Shown here in pieces: positions 1 to 7,948 of a DNA stretch of 27,157 bases. Position 1 is the stretch's first letter; every line of letters starts with the position of its first letter. The notes under the pieces were generated by a model that saw only the letters and a list, made by a program, of their open reading frames with translations, had not been told where the DNA came from and did no database searches. A program made the position numbers and the translations under genes. The DNA comes from Coriobacteriales bacterium (lineage in GTDB: Bacteria; Actinomycetota; Coriobacteriia; Coriobacteriales; UBA8131): contig JAIRXA010000034.1 in NCBI GenBank assembly GCA_031268525.1, positions 1-27,157 on the forward strand, written 5' to 3'.

Positions 1-71
1 TGGCGCTCCACCATCTCGTCTAAGCATATGATGCGCGCCTGGTTTCGGTCACAGCCCTCTATGTATCCCAT
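1..71 (-). CDS. IS1182-like transposase, N-terminal fragment (continues off left edge)
   Basis: On the minus strand an ATG at 71-69 opens a frame that stays open to the window edge (23 codons). It reads MGYIEGCDRNQARIICLDEM and then VER. This resembles the start of IS1182-family DDE transposases, which typically begin with a Gly-aromatic-Ile-x-Gly stretch, an Asp-Arg-x-Gln and a Leu-Asp-Asp/Glu. An AGGA lies 6 nt upstream of the ATG, and two overlapping TATAAT hexamers (minus strand, 114-104) could serve as the -10 element. The family call rests on recollection of the motif over only 23 residues, so it is tentative. The frame is seen directly; the rest of the gene lies outside the window. Confidence 0.5.
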   Translation of the reverse strand, partial: MGYIEGCDRNQARIICLDEMVER

Positions 72-157
72 GGGAAGTCCTATCGCTGGTCTGTCTTGCA
101 GTGATTATATTATACTATATATCTATCTATATCGCTAGCTGATTTTTCACACAGCCT
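1..157 (-). mobile_element. Probable end of an insertion sequence, AT-rich upstream part
   Basis: The stretch between the transposase start and the palindrome at 158 is AT-rich (about 100-148), unlike the GC-rich genes around it. It carries the two overlapping TATAAT hexamers. The IS end probably lies near 133-157, next to the palindrome, but no terminal inverted repeat can be confirmed because the other end is outside the window. The boundary is an inference. Confidence 0.35.
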
Positions 158-204
158 GACGTATAATTTGACACACTCATTCTGAGTGTGTCAAATTATA
201 CGTC
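158..204. repeat. Perfect 22-bp inverted repeat (hairpin, 3-nt loop)
   Basis: Positions 158-179 and 183-204 are exact reverse complements around the loop TTC (180-182). Neither side is followed by a T-run: CCCC follows on the plus strand and AGGCTG on the minus strand. It is therefore not a textbook intrinsic terminator, although it lies about 80 nt downstream of the minus-strand permease. It sits directly beside the probable IS end, so it may be the insertion target or part of a REP-like element. Confidence 0.8.
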
Positions 205-240
205 CCCCTGACACAGTCGTCCCCCTGACACAGTCGTCCC
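201..240. repeat. Two tandem 17-bp repeats plus a partial third
   Basis: The unit CGTCCCCCTGACACAGT occurs at 201-217 and 218-234 with no mismatch, followed by a truncated CGTCCC at 235-240. The first unit overlaps the last four bases of the palindrome. The CGTCCCC...TGACACA wording resembles REP-type repeats associated with Y1 transposases in other bacteria, but that link is from memory. The remainder to 284 is a mixed polypyrimidine tract without a gene. Confidence 0.75.
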
Positions 241-284
241 GTCCCTCTCACCCTCTGTCTCTCTCCTGCCTCCCCTCCTGCCCC

Positions 285-1550
285 TCAGAATCGGAGCACC
301 AGATATATTCCGGAAATCACAATCGACAGGACCGTCAGAGGAAAGCCGACCTTGAGGTAAGCAAGGAAGGTCAGCGGGTAGCCTTCGCGGTTTGAGATGC
401 CGGAGAGGACGACGTTGGCGCTGGCGCCGACGAGGGTGCCATTGCCACCCAGACAAGCCCCTAACGACAAAGCCCACCACAGGGGCGTGACGTCGACGCC
501 GTTAGCCTGCATCGTCATGAGTACGGGGATCATCGTCGCAACGAAGGGGATGTTGTCAAGTATCATCGAGATGATGGCCGAAGCTACGAGAACTACCAGA
601 AGGGCGATCAGTTCTTGTCCAGCGGTGATGTCCACCAAAAACAGTGCGACCTGCTCGATCAGTCCCGTCTCTGCCAGACCCCCTACCACGATGAACAGGC
701 CACCGAAGAAGCCGATGGTCGCCCATTCGACACCCGCTATGGTCTTTTCCACATCCTGCTGCCCAATCAGCATCATCAGAGCTGCGGCGCTAAGCGCGAT
801 GACCGATGACTCCAGATGCAGTACACCATGCAGTACGAATGCCAGAGTCACGAGGCAGATCATCACGACGCCCTTGACCAGAAGAGCGTGATCGGTGATG
901 ACCTCATTTTCATCCAGAGCCATGATTGCCTCGCGCTCCCTCGAGTCAACCGCGAATCTGCGCCCGTAGAGGAAGCGAAAGCAGACGATGGTCGCCAGCA
1001 GGACGATTACGACCACCGGCCCATCGATTGCCAGAAAGTCCACAAAGCTGTAACCCGCGGCGGTACCGATCATGATATTGGGCGGATCGCCAATCAGCGT
1101 AGCGGTGCCGCCGATGTTTGACGCGATGATCTGCGTGATGAGGAAGGGGACGGGGTCGAGTTTGAGTTCGCGACAGATCATGAAGGTCATCGGACCGATG
1201 AGCAGGACTGTGGTGACATTATCAAGCAGGGCTGAGAGAAGTGCCGTGATCACTATCAGGGCCACCATGATCAACCACGGGTCGCCCTTGGCAAGCTTAG
1301 CTGCCCGTATGGCTATGTACTCGAACAGACCCGAGGGTCTGAGGACCGCAACAAAGAGCATCATGCCGACCAGCACGCCGAGGGTATTGAAGTCTATATG
1401 CGTCAGTGCCTGATCAAAGGGAACGATGCCACTTATCAAAATGATGGCAGCACCCAGCAGGGCTGCCAGCGTGCGATGGATCTTCTCGGAGACGATGAGC
1501 GCCATGACGCCGATGAAGATGACAAGCGCTGCGATCTGGACGGGCGTCAC
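285..1550 (-). CDS. ArsB/NhaD-type (ion transporter superfamily) permease
   Basis: This 421-residue polytopic membrane protein has about 11-12 hydrophobic helices from the N-terminus to the C-terminus. It carries the family signature SNIGGTATLIGDPPNIMIG near residue 145-163 and the matching second-half motif LGGNGTLVGASANVV near residue 375. The inverted structural repeat of the IT superfamily is therefore visible in the sequence. Members move arsenite, Na+/H+ or small anions, and the substrate cannot be chosen from sequence alone. The start is a GTG at 1550 with GGGAG about 8 nt upstream, and the length is normal for the family. It lies 145 nt downstream of the ferritin/VIT1 gene on the same strand and may share its transcript or have its own promoter. 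No ars genes (arsR, arsC) are nearby, which weakens an arsenite role. Confidence 0.85.
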   Translation of the reverse strand: MTPVQIAALVIFIGVMALIVSEKIHRTLAALLGAAIILISGIVPFDQALTHIDFNTLGVLVGMMLFVAVLRPSGLFEYIAIRAAKLAKGDPWLIMVALIVITALLSALLDNVTTVLLIGPMTFMICRELKLDPVPFLITQIIASNIGGTATLIGDPPNIMIGTAAGYSFVDFLAIDGPVVVIVLLATIVCFRFLYGRRFAVDSREREAIMALDENEVITDHALLVKGVVMICLVTLAFVLHGVLHLESSVIALSAAALMMLIGQQDVEKTIAGVEWATIGFFGGLFIVVGGLAETGLIEQVALFLVDITAGQELIALLVVLVASAIISMILDNIPFVATMIPVLMTMQANGVDVTPLWWALSLGACLGGNGTLVGASANVVLSGISNREGYPLTFLAYLKVGFPLTVLSIVISGIYLVLRF

Positions 1551-1673
1551 GGGCCGTACTCCCTTCGCGGGCTTCTTGGCAAAAGTGTTCGGCCTGGCGA
1601 CTGCTCCCGGGCTACCGACTGATATATTTCAAGCATGCAGCCGAGGAATCCTGCCCGTGGCAACCGGGGCTCT

Positions 1674-1700
1674 TTTGATCAGAAGGGCCTTCTGATCAAA
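1674..1700. terminator. Palindromic stem-loop overlapping the stop codon of the VIT1-like gene
   Basis: A perfect palindrome centred on 1687 includes the TGA stop (1698-1696) of the upstream minus-strand gene. The stem has 13 pairs, with TTTGATCAGAAGG on one side. No T-run follows on either strand, so termination is uncertain. It may instead protect the 3' end of the upstream message or reduce read-through into the permease gene. Confidence 0.35.
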
Positions 1701-2577
1701 TATCCACCCCAAGCAACTGACGGGCTGCCAAGCCGATGACAAATGAGATGAGCGCAACGCCGAGACTGATGGCGGCCATATGGCCAAAACGGCTCAAGAA
1801 GGGCTGGCGTTGTGCGACCGAGATATAGTAGTTAAAGGCGAATATCACGAATATCACCACGCCAAGCATGATGCCCAGGGCCAGCAGATACCCTTCTTCC
1901 GGAACCAGCAGATAGGGCAAGACGAGAAGAACGACGGTGATCAGATAGGCAGTACCGGTATAGATCGACGCTTTCAGGGCCTTCGGGTTGTTATTGGCGC
2001 GCTCGGCCAGATAGTTTGAGGCAGCCATCGACAGAGTGGCGGCTATGCCGGTGATGATGCCCGCTAAAGCGACAACCCGAGTATTCGCCAGGGCGAAGGT
2101 CAGGCCGGCGATGGTTCCGGTCAGCTCAACCAGGGCGTCATTGAGACCCAGCACGATGGCGCCTACGTATTGTAGGCGCTCCTCATCGAGCATGCCGATA
2201 AGCATCTCTTCGTGTTCCTGCTCGCGAGCGATGATGTCTTCGATCTCGGGAACGGCAGAGGTCAGCAAGGCGTAGGCCGCAGCGGTGCGATCCTCGCCGC
2301 GCTCCATCAGGCGCAATACGAAGGTGTAGCCCAGCACATACAGAAGCAGGGTGTACCAAGTCGTCTTCAGGCGATTGGGGGCCACATCCACACCGGTATA
2401 GCGCTTCCAGACTTCGTAGTGTTCCTGCTCGTCATCGGCAATGCGATAGAGCACATCACGATGCGGGTCGTGGCGTTCATGTTTCGCCATGCGTCTGTAG
2501 ACGATATGATCGGTCGCTTCCGCCTTCTGGAAGCGCAGCAGGACCGTACGTGTTTCTCTGTCCAGAGCAGTCGCCAT
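1696..2577 (-). CDS. Ferritin-like domain / VIT1-CCC1 family membrane protein (iron or manganese transporter, MbfA-like)
   Basis: The protein has 293 residues. Residues 1-130 form a ferritin/rubrerythrin-like helical domain with acidic-His clusters: E20, the DDEQEHY segment near 48-54, and EIEDIIAREQEHEEM near 115-130. A VIT1/CCC1 membrane domain with about five helices follows, starting at VGAIVLGLNDALVELTG. Fusions of this kind (MbfA/Rbr-VIT) are known as iron exporters or detoxifiers in the cytoplasmic membrane. The start was set at the ATG at 2577, because it begins exactly at the ferritin-like domain and has a GGGA about 10 nt upstream. A longer frame to 2676 would run back into the upstream gene. 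Only 16 nt separate it from the EF-G-like gene, so the two are very probably co-transcribed. Confidence 0.85.
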   Translation of the reverse strand: MATALDRETRTVLLRFQKAEATDHIVYRRMAKHERHDPHRDVLYRIADDEQEHYEVWKRYTGVDVAPNRLKTTWYTLLLYVLGYTFVLRLMERGEDRTAAAYALLTSAVPEIEDIIAREQEHEEMLIGMLDEERLQYVGAIVLGLNDALVELTGTIAGLTFALANTRVVALAGIITGIAATLSMAASNYLAERANNNPKALKASIYTGTAYLITVVLLVLPYLLVPEEGYLLALGIMLGVVIFVIFAFNYYISVAQRQPFLSRFGHMAAISLGVALISFVIGLAARQLLGVDI

Positions 2578-2593
2578 AAAGTATTGTTCCCTG

Positions 2594-4651
2594 CTATCCC
2601 TCGCGGCGGGCCTGATACTCGGCGACCAGCTTTTTGGAGACATCGCCCGGCACTTCCTCATAGCCTTCGATCTCAAGGGTATAAAAGCCGATACCGCGTG
2701 TCATCGAACGCAGGTCGCGCGCGTAGGTCACGACCTCCTTGTAGGGAACGCGGGCCTTGATGATCGTGCGCCCAAGGTCATCGCTGCCGCTGCCAAGAAC
2801 CCGCCCGCGGCGAGTGGAGAAGTCGCCCATGATGGTGCCAGCGTACTCTTCGGTGACGGTCACCTCAAGGTTCGCATAGGGTTCAAGAAGGTAGGTATCC
2901 GCTTTTTCGCAGGCGTTACGGAAGGCAAGGCGTCCTGCCTGCTTGAATGCCATCTCGTTGGAGTCGACGGGGTGATAGGAGCCATCATAGACAGCTGCCT
3001 TGACATCCACGAAGGGATCGTCGGTCAAAAATCCCTCGACCATTGCGTCGCGGATGCCCTTGTCGACCGCAGGGATCAAGCCTTTGGGGATGCGCCCACC
3101 CACAACCTCATCAAGGAACTCATAGCCGCCGCCGGGATTGGGCTCCAGACGTACCCAGCAATCGCCGAACTGCCCCGCTCCGCCGGTCTGCTTCTTATGG
3201 CGGCCCTGCGCCTGGGCGACCTTGCGGATCGTTTCACGGTAGGGAACCTTGACTTCCAGCAACTTGGCTTCGATGCCGTTGCGATCCTTCATCCGGGAGA
3301 GAATCAGGTTGACCGCTCCCTCGCCAAGTGTCGTAAGAATCGTCTGGTGAGTCTGCTCATCGCGATGTAGGGTCACACAGGGGTCGATCTCGGCATACTT
3401 TGCCAGAAAGTCACCGAGTTTGTCTTCATCCTTGGTATTGGCCGCTTCAATGGCAACCGGGTACAGGGGCCTGGGGAAAGGTAATGGTGCTATCTGGATT
3501 GATCCGGAGGCGGAGAAGCTGTCGTTGGTGTGGGCATCGGTGAGCTTGGGGATGACCACGATGTCACCCGCCCGTGCGCTCTTCACATCCTCGGTTTCCT
3601 TACCACACATCAGATAGATATGTGCCAGGCGTTCTTTTTTCTTGGTGCTGGCGTTGATGAGCTCAACCCCTGATTCCAACACGCCGGAGAGCACCTTGAC
3701 GAAGCTCAGGCGTCCCACAAAGGCGTCCGAGACGGTCTTGAAGACGAAGAAGGCCGGTTCGCCAGACTCGTCGATGTGCACCTCGCCGCCATCGACCGTT
3801 GGCAGGGGGCCGTGGGCGTCCGGAGCGGGGAAGTAGGTCACGATGTCGTCGAGCAGACCGGCGATACCCTGCTCAACGAGGGTCGATCCGACGAAGACCG
3901 GAATGAATATCTCCTGGGCTATGGCCGCTCCGAGCAGCGATTCCAGCTCTTCCTGCGTCAGAGCGTCGCCGTCGAGGTACTTCATCATCAACTCGTCGTC
4001 GGCCTCGGCTACCAGATCGCAGAGTTTGTCGCGGGCAAACTGTGCCGCGTCGGCATACTCGGCGGGGATATCCTCGACCTTCTCATCGCTGCCCACGTGA
4101 TAACGAGCTTTCATACGGATGATGTCGATGACTCCCTTAAAATCCTTATCCACGCCCATCGGGATGGTTACGGCTCCCACGCGTTGGCCATACTGCTTCA
4201 CGAGGGTGGCGAGTGCAGCATCAAAGTCGGCATGTTCGCGGTCGATGTGGTTGATGAAGATGGCGCGGCACAGGCGCTCGCGTTCTGCTTCCTGCCACAG
4301 TTTGATGGTGTTTATCTGAGGACCAGCGACGGCATCGATGACAAACATCGCCATCTCGCAGGCTTCCATCGCGGCGATGGTGTCGCCGAGAAAGTCGTCG
4401 GCGCCAGAGGTATCAAGGATGTTGACCTTGAAGTTCTTCCAGGGGATAGGTGCGATGGCAGATGAGATTGTGAACTGTCGTTTGATCTCCTCGGGATCAT
4501 AGTCGAGATTGGACTTCCCATCATGGGTCGTGCCAAGTCGCGTGGTCTTGCCCGCGATGTGGAGCATGGCTTCGGCCAGCGAGGTCTTGCCCGCTCCATC
4601 CTGGCCGACGAGGACGATGTTACGAACCTGTTCTGTACTCGGAGCTGCCAA
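2594..4651 (-). CDS. Elongation factor G-like GTPase (EF-G2-type paralogue)
   Basis: About 685 residues with the EF-G order: G domain, domain II (near PAFFVFKTVSDAFVGRLSFVKV), domains III-V including domain IV (GGAGQFGDCWVRLEPNPGGG) and a C-terminal domain V (TRGIGFYTLEIEGYEEVP). G1 is intact (GQDGAGKT), but G3 reads DTSGADDF where translocating EF-G has DTPGHVDF, and G4 reads NHID where EF-G has NKxD. The catalytic His is thus replaced by Ala. This points to the EF-G-like paralogue family (compare mycobacterial FusA2), not the housekeeping fusA, and ribosome-stimulated GTP hydrolysis is doubtful. The start is taken as TTG at 4651, with GGGAGG 9 nt upstream. A GTG at 4717 would add 22 residues but lacks a clear ribosome binding site. 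It is divergent from ileS and heads the operon with the VIT1-like gene. Confidence 0.85.
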   Translation of the reverse strand: MAAPSTEQVRNIVLVGQDGAGKTSLAEAMLHIAGKTTRLGTTHDGKSNLDYDPEEIKRQFTISSAIAPIPWKNFKVNILDTSGADDFLGDTIAAMEACEMAMFVIDAVAGPQINTIKLWQEAERERLCRAIFINHIDREHADFDAALATLVKQYGQRVGAVTIPMGVDKDFKGVIDIIRMKARYHVGSDEKVEDIPAEYADAAQFARDKLCDLVAEADDELMMKYLDGDALTQEELESLLGAAIAQEIFIPVFVGSTLVEQGIAGLLDDIVTYFPAPDAHGPLPTVDGGEVHIDESGEPAFFVFKTVSDAFVGRLSFVKVLSGVLESGVELINASTKKKERLAHIYLMCGKETEDVKSARAGDIVVIPKLTDAHTNDSFSASGSIQIAPLPFPRPLYPVAIEAANTKDEDKLGDFLAKYAEIDPCVTLHRDEQTHQTILTTLGEGAVNLILSRMKDRNGIEAKLLEVKVPYRETIRKVAQAQGRHKKQTGGAGQFGDCWVRLEPNPGGGYEFLDEVVGGRIPKGLIPAVDKGIRDAMVEGFLTDDPFVDVKAAVYDGSYHPVDSNEMAFKQAGRLAFRNACEKADTYLLEPYANLEVTVTEEYAGTIMGDFSTRRGRVLGSGSDDLGRTIIKARVPYKEVVTYARDLRSMTRGIGFYTLEIEGYEEVPGDVSKKLVAEYQARREG

Positions 4652-4772
4652 GGTACTCAACCTCCCTGTATGGACGAATGTATCCGTACTGCTTTCATTA
4701 AAAACATATCGACGCACTGATCAGGACGTGTGTCGACGGTTTGCAACGTGCGCGAACCACTATAGCAGATAA

Positions 4773-4802
4773 CTGGCAATACGGATGGATATTCACTAGA
4801 AT
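4773..4802 (+). promoter_or_regulatory. Probable ileS promoter
   Basis: CTGGCA at 4773-4778 and TAGAAT at 4797-4802 are separated by 18 bp. A start near 4809 would leave a leader of only about 26 nt before the GTG of ileS. That is too short for a T-box riboswitch, and no T-box sequence (UGGNACC) is seen. The assignment is by eye. Confidence 0.4.
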
Positions 4803-4834
4803 GAACACTTCACACGCAAGCAGGAAGGAAAGCC

Positions 4835-7800
4835 GTGCCAGCTGATTACAAGGACAGCATGAACCTCCCCCAAACTGATTTCCCGATGCGGGCCAGTTTG
4901 CCCCAAAGCGAGCCTGTGCGTCTTGCGAAATGGGAGTCGATGGATCTCTACCACAGGGTTTTGGAGCACAACGAAGGCCACGAAAGCTACATCCTGCATG
5001 ATGGGCCACCCTATGCCAACGGGCCGATCCACATCGGTCATGCCTTTAACAAGGTGCTCAAGGACATCATCGTACGCTACAAGTCGCAGCGAGGATTCTT
5101 TGCGCCCTATGTGCCGGGCTGGGACTGCCACGGCCAACCCATCGAGCATATGGTGGAGACAAAACTCGGCACCGAGAAGATGCGGCGGCTTGATCAGGTG
5201 ACGATCCGTCGTCTGTGTCGCGATTGGGCCACCGAGCATATCGACCTGCAGCGCAAAGGCTTCAAGCGGCTGGGCGTGCTCGGTGAATGGGACGATCCCT
5301 ATCTGACCTACAAACCAAGCTACGAGGCCGGCAATGTGCGCATCTTCAAGGCGATGTACGATACCGGCGCGATCTATCGAGGACGCAAGCCGATCCATTG
5401 GTGCTACCACTGCCACACGGCGCTGGCTGAGGCCGAGATTGAGTATGGTGACGAGCTGTCACCGAGCATCTATGTGGCCTTTGAGGTGGAAGAGGCGGAC
5501 TTGGGAAAGGCGGAGCCCTTCTCCGCAGTTACCATCCCGCGTTCGTTGGCGCTCCTCATCTGGACCACCACTCCCTGGACCCTGCCGGCCAACACCGCCG
5601 TCTCTCTGGCGCCGAAGGCCGATTATGTCTGTGTGCTTGCTCAGAGTCGTGCCCTCATTATGGCCGAGGCGCTCGTGGCTCAGGTTGCTCAGATTGCAGG
5701 CTGGGAAACCTGGGAGCTCTTACGCGATGAAAACGGTGATATCTGGCGTGTCTCGGGCGAACAGCTCCAGGGCTTGCACTACGCCCATCCGATCCATGAG
5801 AACATGACGGGCGTCATCGTGACCGGTGTGCACGTGGAGCTTACGACCGGTACGGGTGCCGTGCACACAGCCCCCGGTCACGGACAGGACGACTACCAGA
5901 TGAGCCTTGTTTGGGATTTACCAATGCTGATGCCCGTCAACGACAGCGGTGTCTTTGACGCGGGTGGTGGCCCTTTTGAGGGGCTGCTTGTCGATGCGGC
6001 CAACCCCGTAATCATCGACTGGCTGCGTACCCGAGGCAGTCTCATCGCTCAAGTCGATATCAACCACAGCTACCCCCATTGTTGGCGTTGCCATAAACCC
6101 GTTATCTTTCGCGCCACCGATCAGTGGTTCGTTTCGATGGATGGTACGGGGATGGACGATGCGGGGATGGTCGGTAGGGGGATGGGCGCTGCGGCGACCC
6201 TGACGGATACGAGTACGGACGTCGACCCACATGCGGGCACAGAGCCACATACGGACGCTGAGCCACATGCGGACACAGAACCCCTCAGCCTCACGGCCCC
6301 TGCGGGCCTCGCTGGCCCAGGCCTGCGCGAGAAGGCCCTTATTGAGATCGGTAAACTCAACTGGTATCCCGAGTGGGCCGCCAATCGACTGCGTTCGATG
6401 GTTGAGGGGCGTCCCGATTGGTGCATTTCGCGCCAGCGTTCCTGGGGCGTGCCGATCCCGGTCTTCAAGTGCGCGCAGTGCTCGGCCACCGTTGCGACGC
6501 CCGAAACCTTTGACGCCGTCATCGAGCTGTTTGAGCGCGAGGGCGCCGATGCCTGGTTCACGCGTCAGCCTTCCGAATACCTGCCTGCGGGCACCCACTG
6601 CGAGCAGTGCGGTTCAAGCGAGCTTATTCCCGAGAAGGATATCCTCGATGTCTGGTGGGAAAGCGGCGTCTCACACACTGCGGTTCTCGAAACCTACCCC
6701 ACGCTGCGCCGACCCGCCGATCTCTATCTGGAGGGCAGTGATCAGCATCGCGGTTGGTTCCAAAGCTCCCTGCTCACCAGCGTGGGGGCTTACGGGGTCG
6801 CCCCCTACCGAGGTGTGATGAGTTGCGGCTTTACCGTGGACGAAGAAGGCCGCAAGATGTCCAAGTCCCTCGGCAATGGCGTCGATCCCGTAGAGGTTAT
6901 CGCAAAGAGCGGTGCCGATGTCTTGCGTCTGTGGGTCGGAAGCGTGGACAGTTCTCAGGACGTCAGCATCTCCACCAACATCATCGCACGCACCTCGGAT
7001 GCCTATCGGCGCTTCCGCAACACCTTCCGCTTCCTGCTCTCAAATCTCTACGACTTCGACTTCCTGCGTGACGCCGTGAGCTGGGACGACCTGCCGATAC
7101 TCGACCGTTGGGCGCTTGCTCGTCTGCAGCAGGTGATGGAGGCGGTTACGGCAGCCTACGAGGCATTCCGCTTCCATCAGGCCTACCGCCTGCTCTACGA
7201 CTACGTGGTCACCGATCTGTCCGCCGTCTATCTCGATGTGCTCAAGGACCGCCTGTATTCAGACGGCGCCAAGAGCCTTGAGCGCCGTGCCGCACAGACC
7301 GTGCTCATGCATATCCTTGAAGTGCTTGTACGTCAACTGGCCCCGATACTGACCTTTACCTGCGACGAGGTCTGGGAATACTATCCCCAGGGCCTGCGTG
7401 CCGAGGGAAGAGCCGAGGCGATCCATCTGGCTGGGTGGCCGTACGTCGAGGACTTCTCGCCAGCTATTCCCGCCGCCGAGGCCGCTGATCTGCTTGAGCG
7501 CTTTGATGCGGTGCTCATCGTGCGCGACGCGGTGACCAAGGCGCTTGAGGAAGCACGCGGCGCGAAGATCATCGGCAAGAGCCAGGAGGCACGGGTCATC
7601 GTTGACCTCGCGCCAAAAGTCGCTGCGATCTGTCGCGATCTGCCGCCGGGCACCCTGGAAGAGCTGTTTATCGTTGCCGAGCTTGTGCTGGGCGAGGCGA
7701 CAGAGGGCGGCGACGCCACGCAGGACGGCACCGCGCAAGCTGCTGGCGATGCTGCGGACGAAAACGCCACCGCGCAAGCTGGTGATGACGCTCCGCAGGA

Positions 7801-7948
7801 TGCTCTGAAGGTGGAGCCCAAGGTGCGCATTGAGAAAGCCGCCGGTGAGAAATGCCCACGCTGCTGGAACATCCGTGAGCTCGGTAGTGACACCATGCAT
7901 CCCGAGGTCTGTTCACGTTGTGCGGCCGTATTGGCGAGCCAAAGTTGA
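4835..7948 (+). CDS. ileS: Isoleucyl-tRNA synthetase
   Basis: Cytoplasmic class I synthetase charging tRNA-Ile, with 1037 residues against roughly 930 in typical bacterial homologues. The HIGH motif is intact (HIGH at 66-69), as is KMSKS (674-678). The CP1 editing region follows PYVPGWDCHGQPIEHMVE, and there is a C-terminal zinc finger CPRCW...CSRC from C1007. The extra length comes mainly from two low-complexity insertions. One lies at about 436-495, between QWFVSMD and LREKALIEIGKLNWYPEW, and is made of Gly/Met-rich then His-Thr-Glu-Pro-rich repeats. The other lies at about 954-990, an acidic Ala/Asp/Gln-rich stretch just before the zinc finger. The GTG start at 4835 has AGGAAGG 6 nt upstream. 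The gene overlaps lspA at its 3' end. Confidence 0.97.
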   Translation: MPADYKDSMNLPQTDFPMRASLPQSEPVRLAKWESMDLYHRVLEHNEGHESYILHDGPPYANGPIHIGHAFNKVLKDIIVRYKSQRGFFAPYVPGWDCHGQPIEHMVETKLGTEKMRRLDQVTIRRLCRDWATEHIDLQRKGFKRLGVLGEWDDPYLTYKPSYEAGNVRIFKAMYDTGAIYRGRKPIHWCYHCHTALAEAEIEYGDELSPSIYVAFEVEEADLGKAEPFSAVTIPRSLALLIWTTTPWTLPANTAVSLAPKADYVCVLAQSRALIMAEALVAQVAQIAGWETWELLRDENGDIWRVSGEQLQGLHYAHPIHENMTGVIVTGVHVELTTGTGAVHTAPGHGQDDYQMSLVWDLPMLMPVNDSGVFDAGGGPFEGLLVDAANPVIIDWLRTRGSLIAQVDINHSYPHCWRCHKPVIFRATDQWFVSMDGTGMDDAGMVGRGMGAAATLTDTSTDVDPHAGTEPHTDAEPHADTEPLSLTAPAGLAGPGLREKALIEIGKLNWYPEWAANRLRSMVEGRPDWCISRQRSWGVPIPVFKCAQCSATVATPETFDAVIELFEREGADAWFTRQPSEYLPAGTHCEQCGSSELIPEKDILDVWWESGVSHTAVLETYPTLRRPADLYLEGSDQHRGWFQSSLLTSVGAYGVAPYRGVMSCGFTVDEEGRKMSKSLGNGVDPVEVIAKSGADVLRLWVGSVDSSQDVSISTNIIARTSDAYRRFRNTFRFLLSNLYDFDFLRDAVSWDDLPILDRWALARLQQVMEAVTAAYEAFRFHQAYRLLYDYVVTDLSAVYLDVLKDRLYSDGAKSLERRAAQTVLMHILEVLVRQLAPILTFTCDEVWEYYPQGLRAEGRAEAIHLAGWPYVEDFSPAIPAAEAADLLERFDAVLIVRDAVTKALEEARGAKIIGKSQEARVIVDLAPKVAAICRDLPPGTLEELFIVAELVLGEATEGGDATQDGTAQAAGDAADENATAQAGDDAPQDALKVEPKVRIEKAAGEKCPRCWNIRELGSDTMHPEVCSRCAAVLASQS
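6227..6281 (+). repeat. Three imperfect 18-nt tandem repeats inside ileS
   Basis: Units beginning CACATGCGG or CACATACGG recur every 18 nt and encode His-Ala/Thr-Gly/Asp-Thr/Ala-Glu-Pro hexads. They form the core of the inserted segment of IleRS. Just upstream (about 6135-6190) a second degenerate series of ATGG...GGGG units encodes the Gly-Met part. The repeats keep the reading frame. Confidence 0.7.

Noticed and set aside
201..240. CRISPR array
   Set aside because: The 17-bp repeats are directly adjacent with no spacers and only two full copies. The same holds for the 36-nt repeats, which are coding.
285..1550. Arsenic resistance operon
   Set aside because: The permease is ArsB/NhaD-like, but no arsR, arsC or arsA is nearby and the superfamily has several substrates.
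3776..4465. 229-codon plus-strand frame opposite the EF-G-like gene
   Set aside because: It is a shadow of the EF-G-like coding sequence, with no family features.
4718..4834. Possible T-box riboswitch ahead of ileS
   Set aside because: The leader from the likely promoter is only about 26 nt, and no UGGNACC antiterminator sequence or specifier hairpin is visible.
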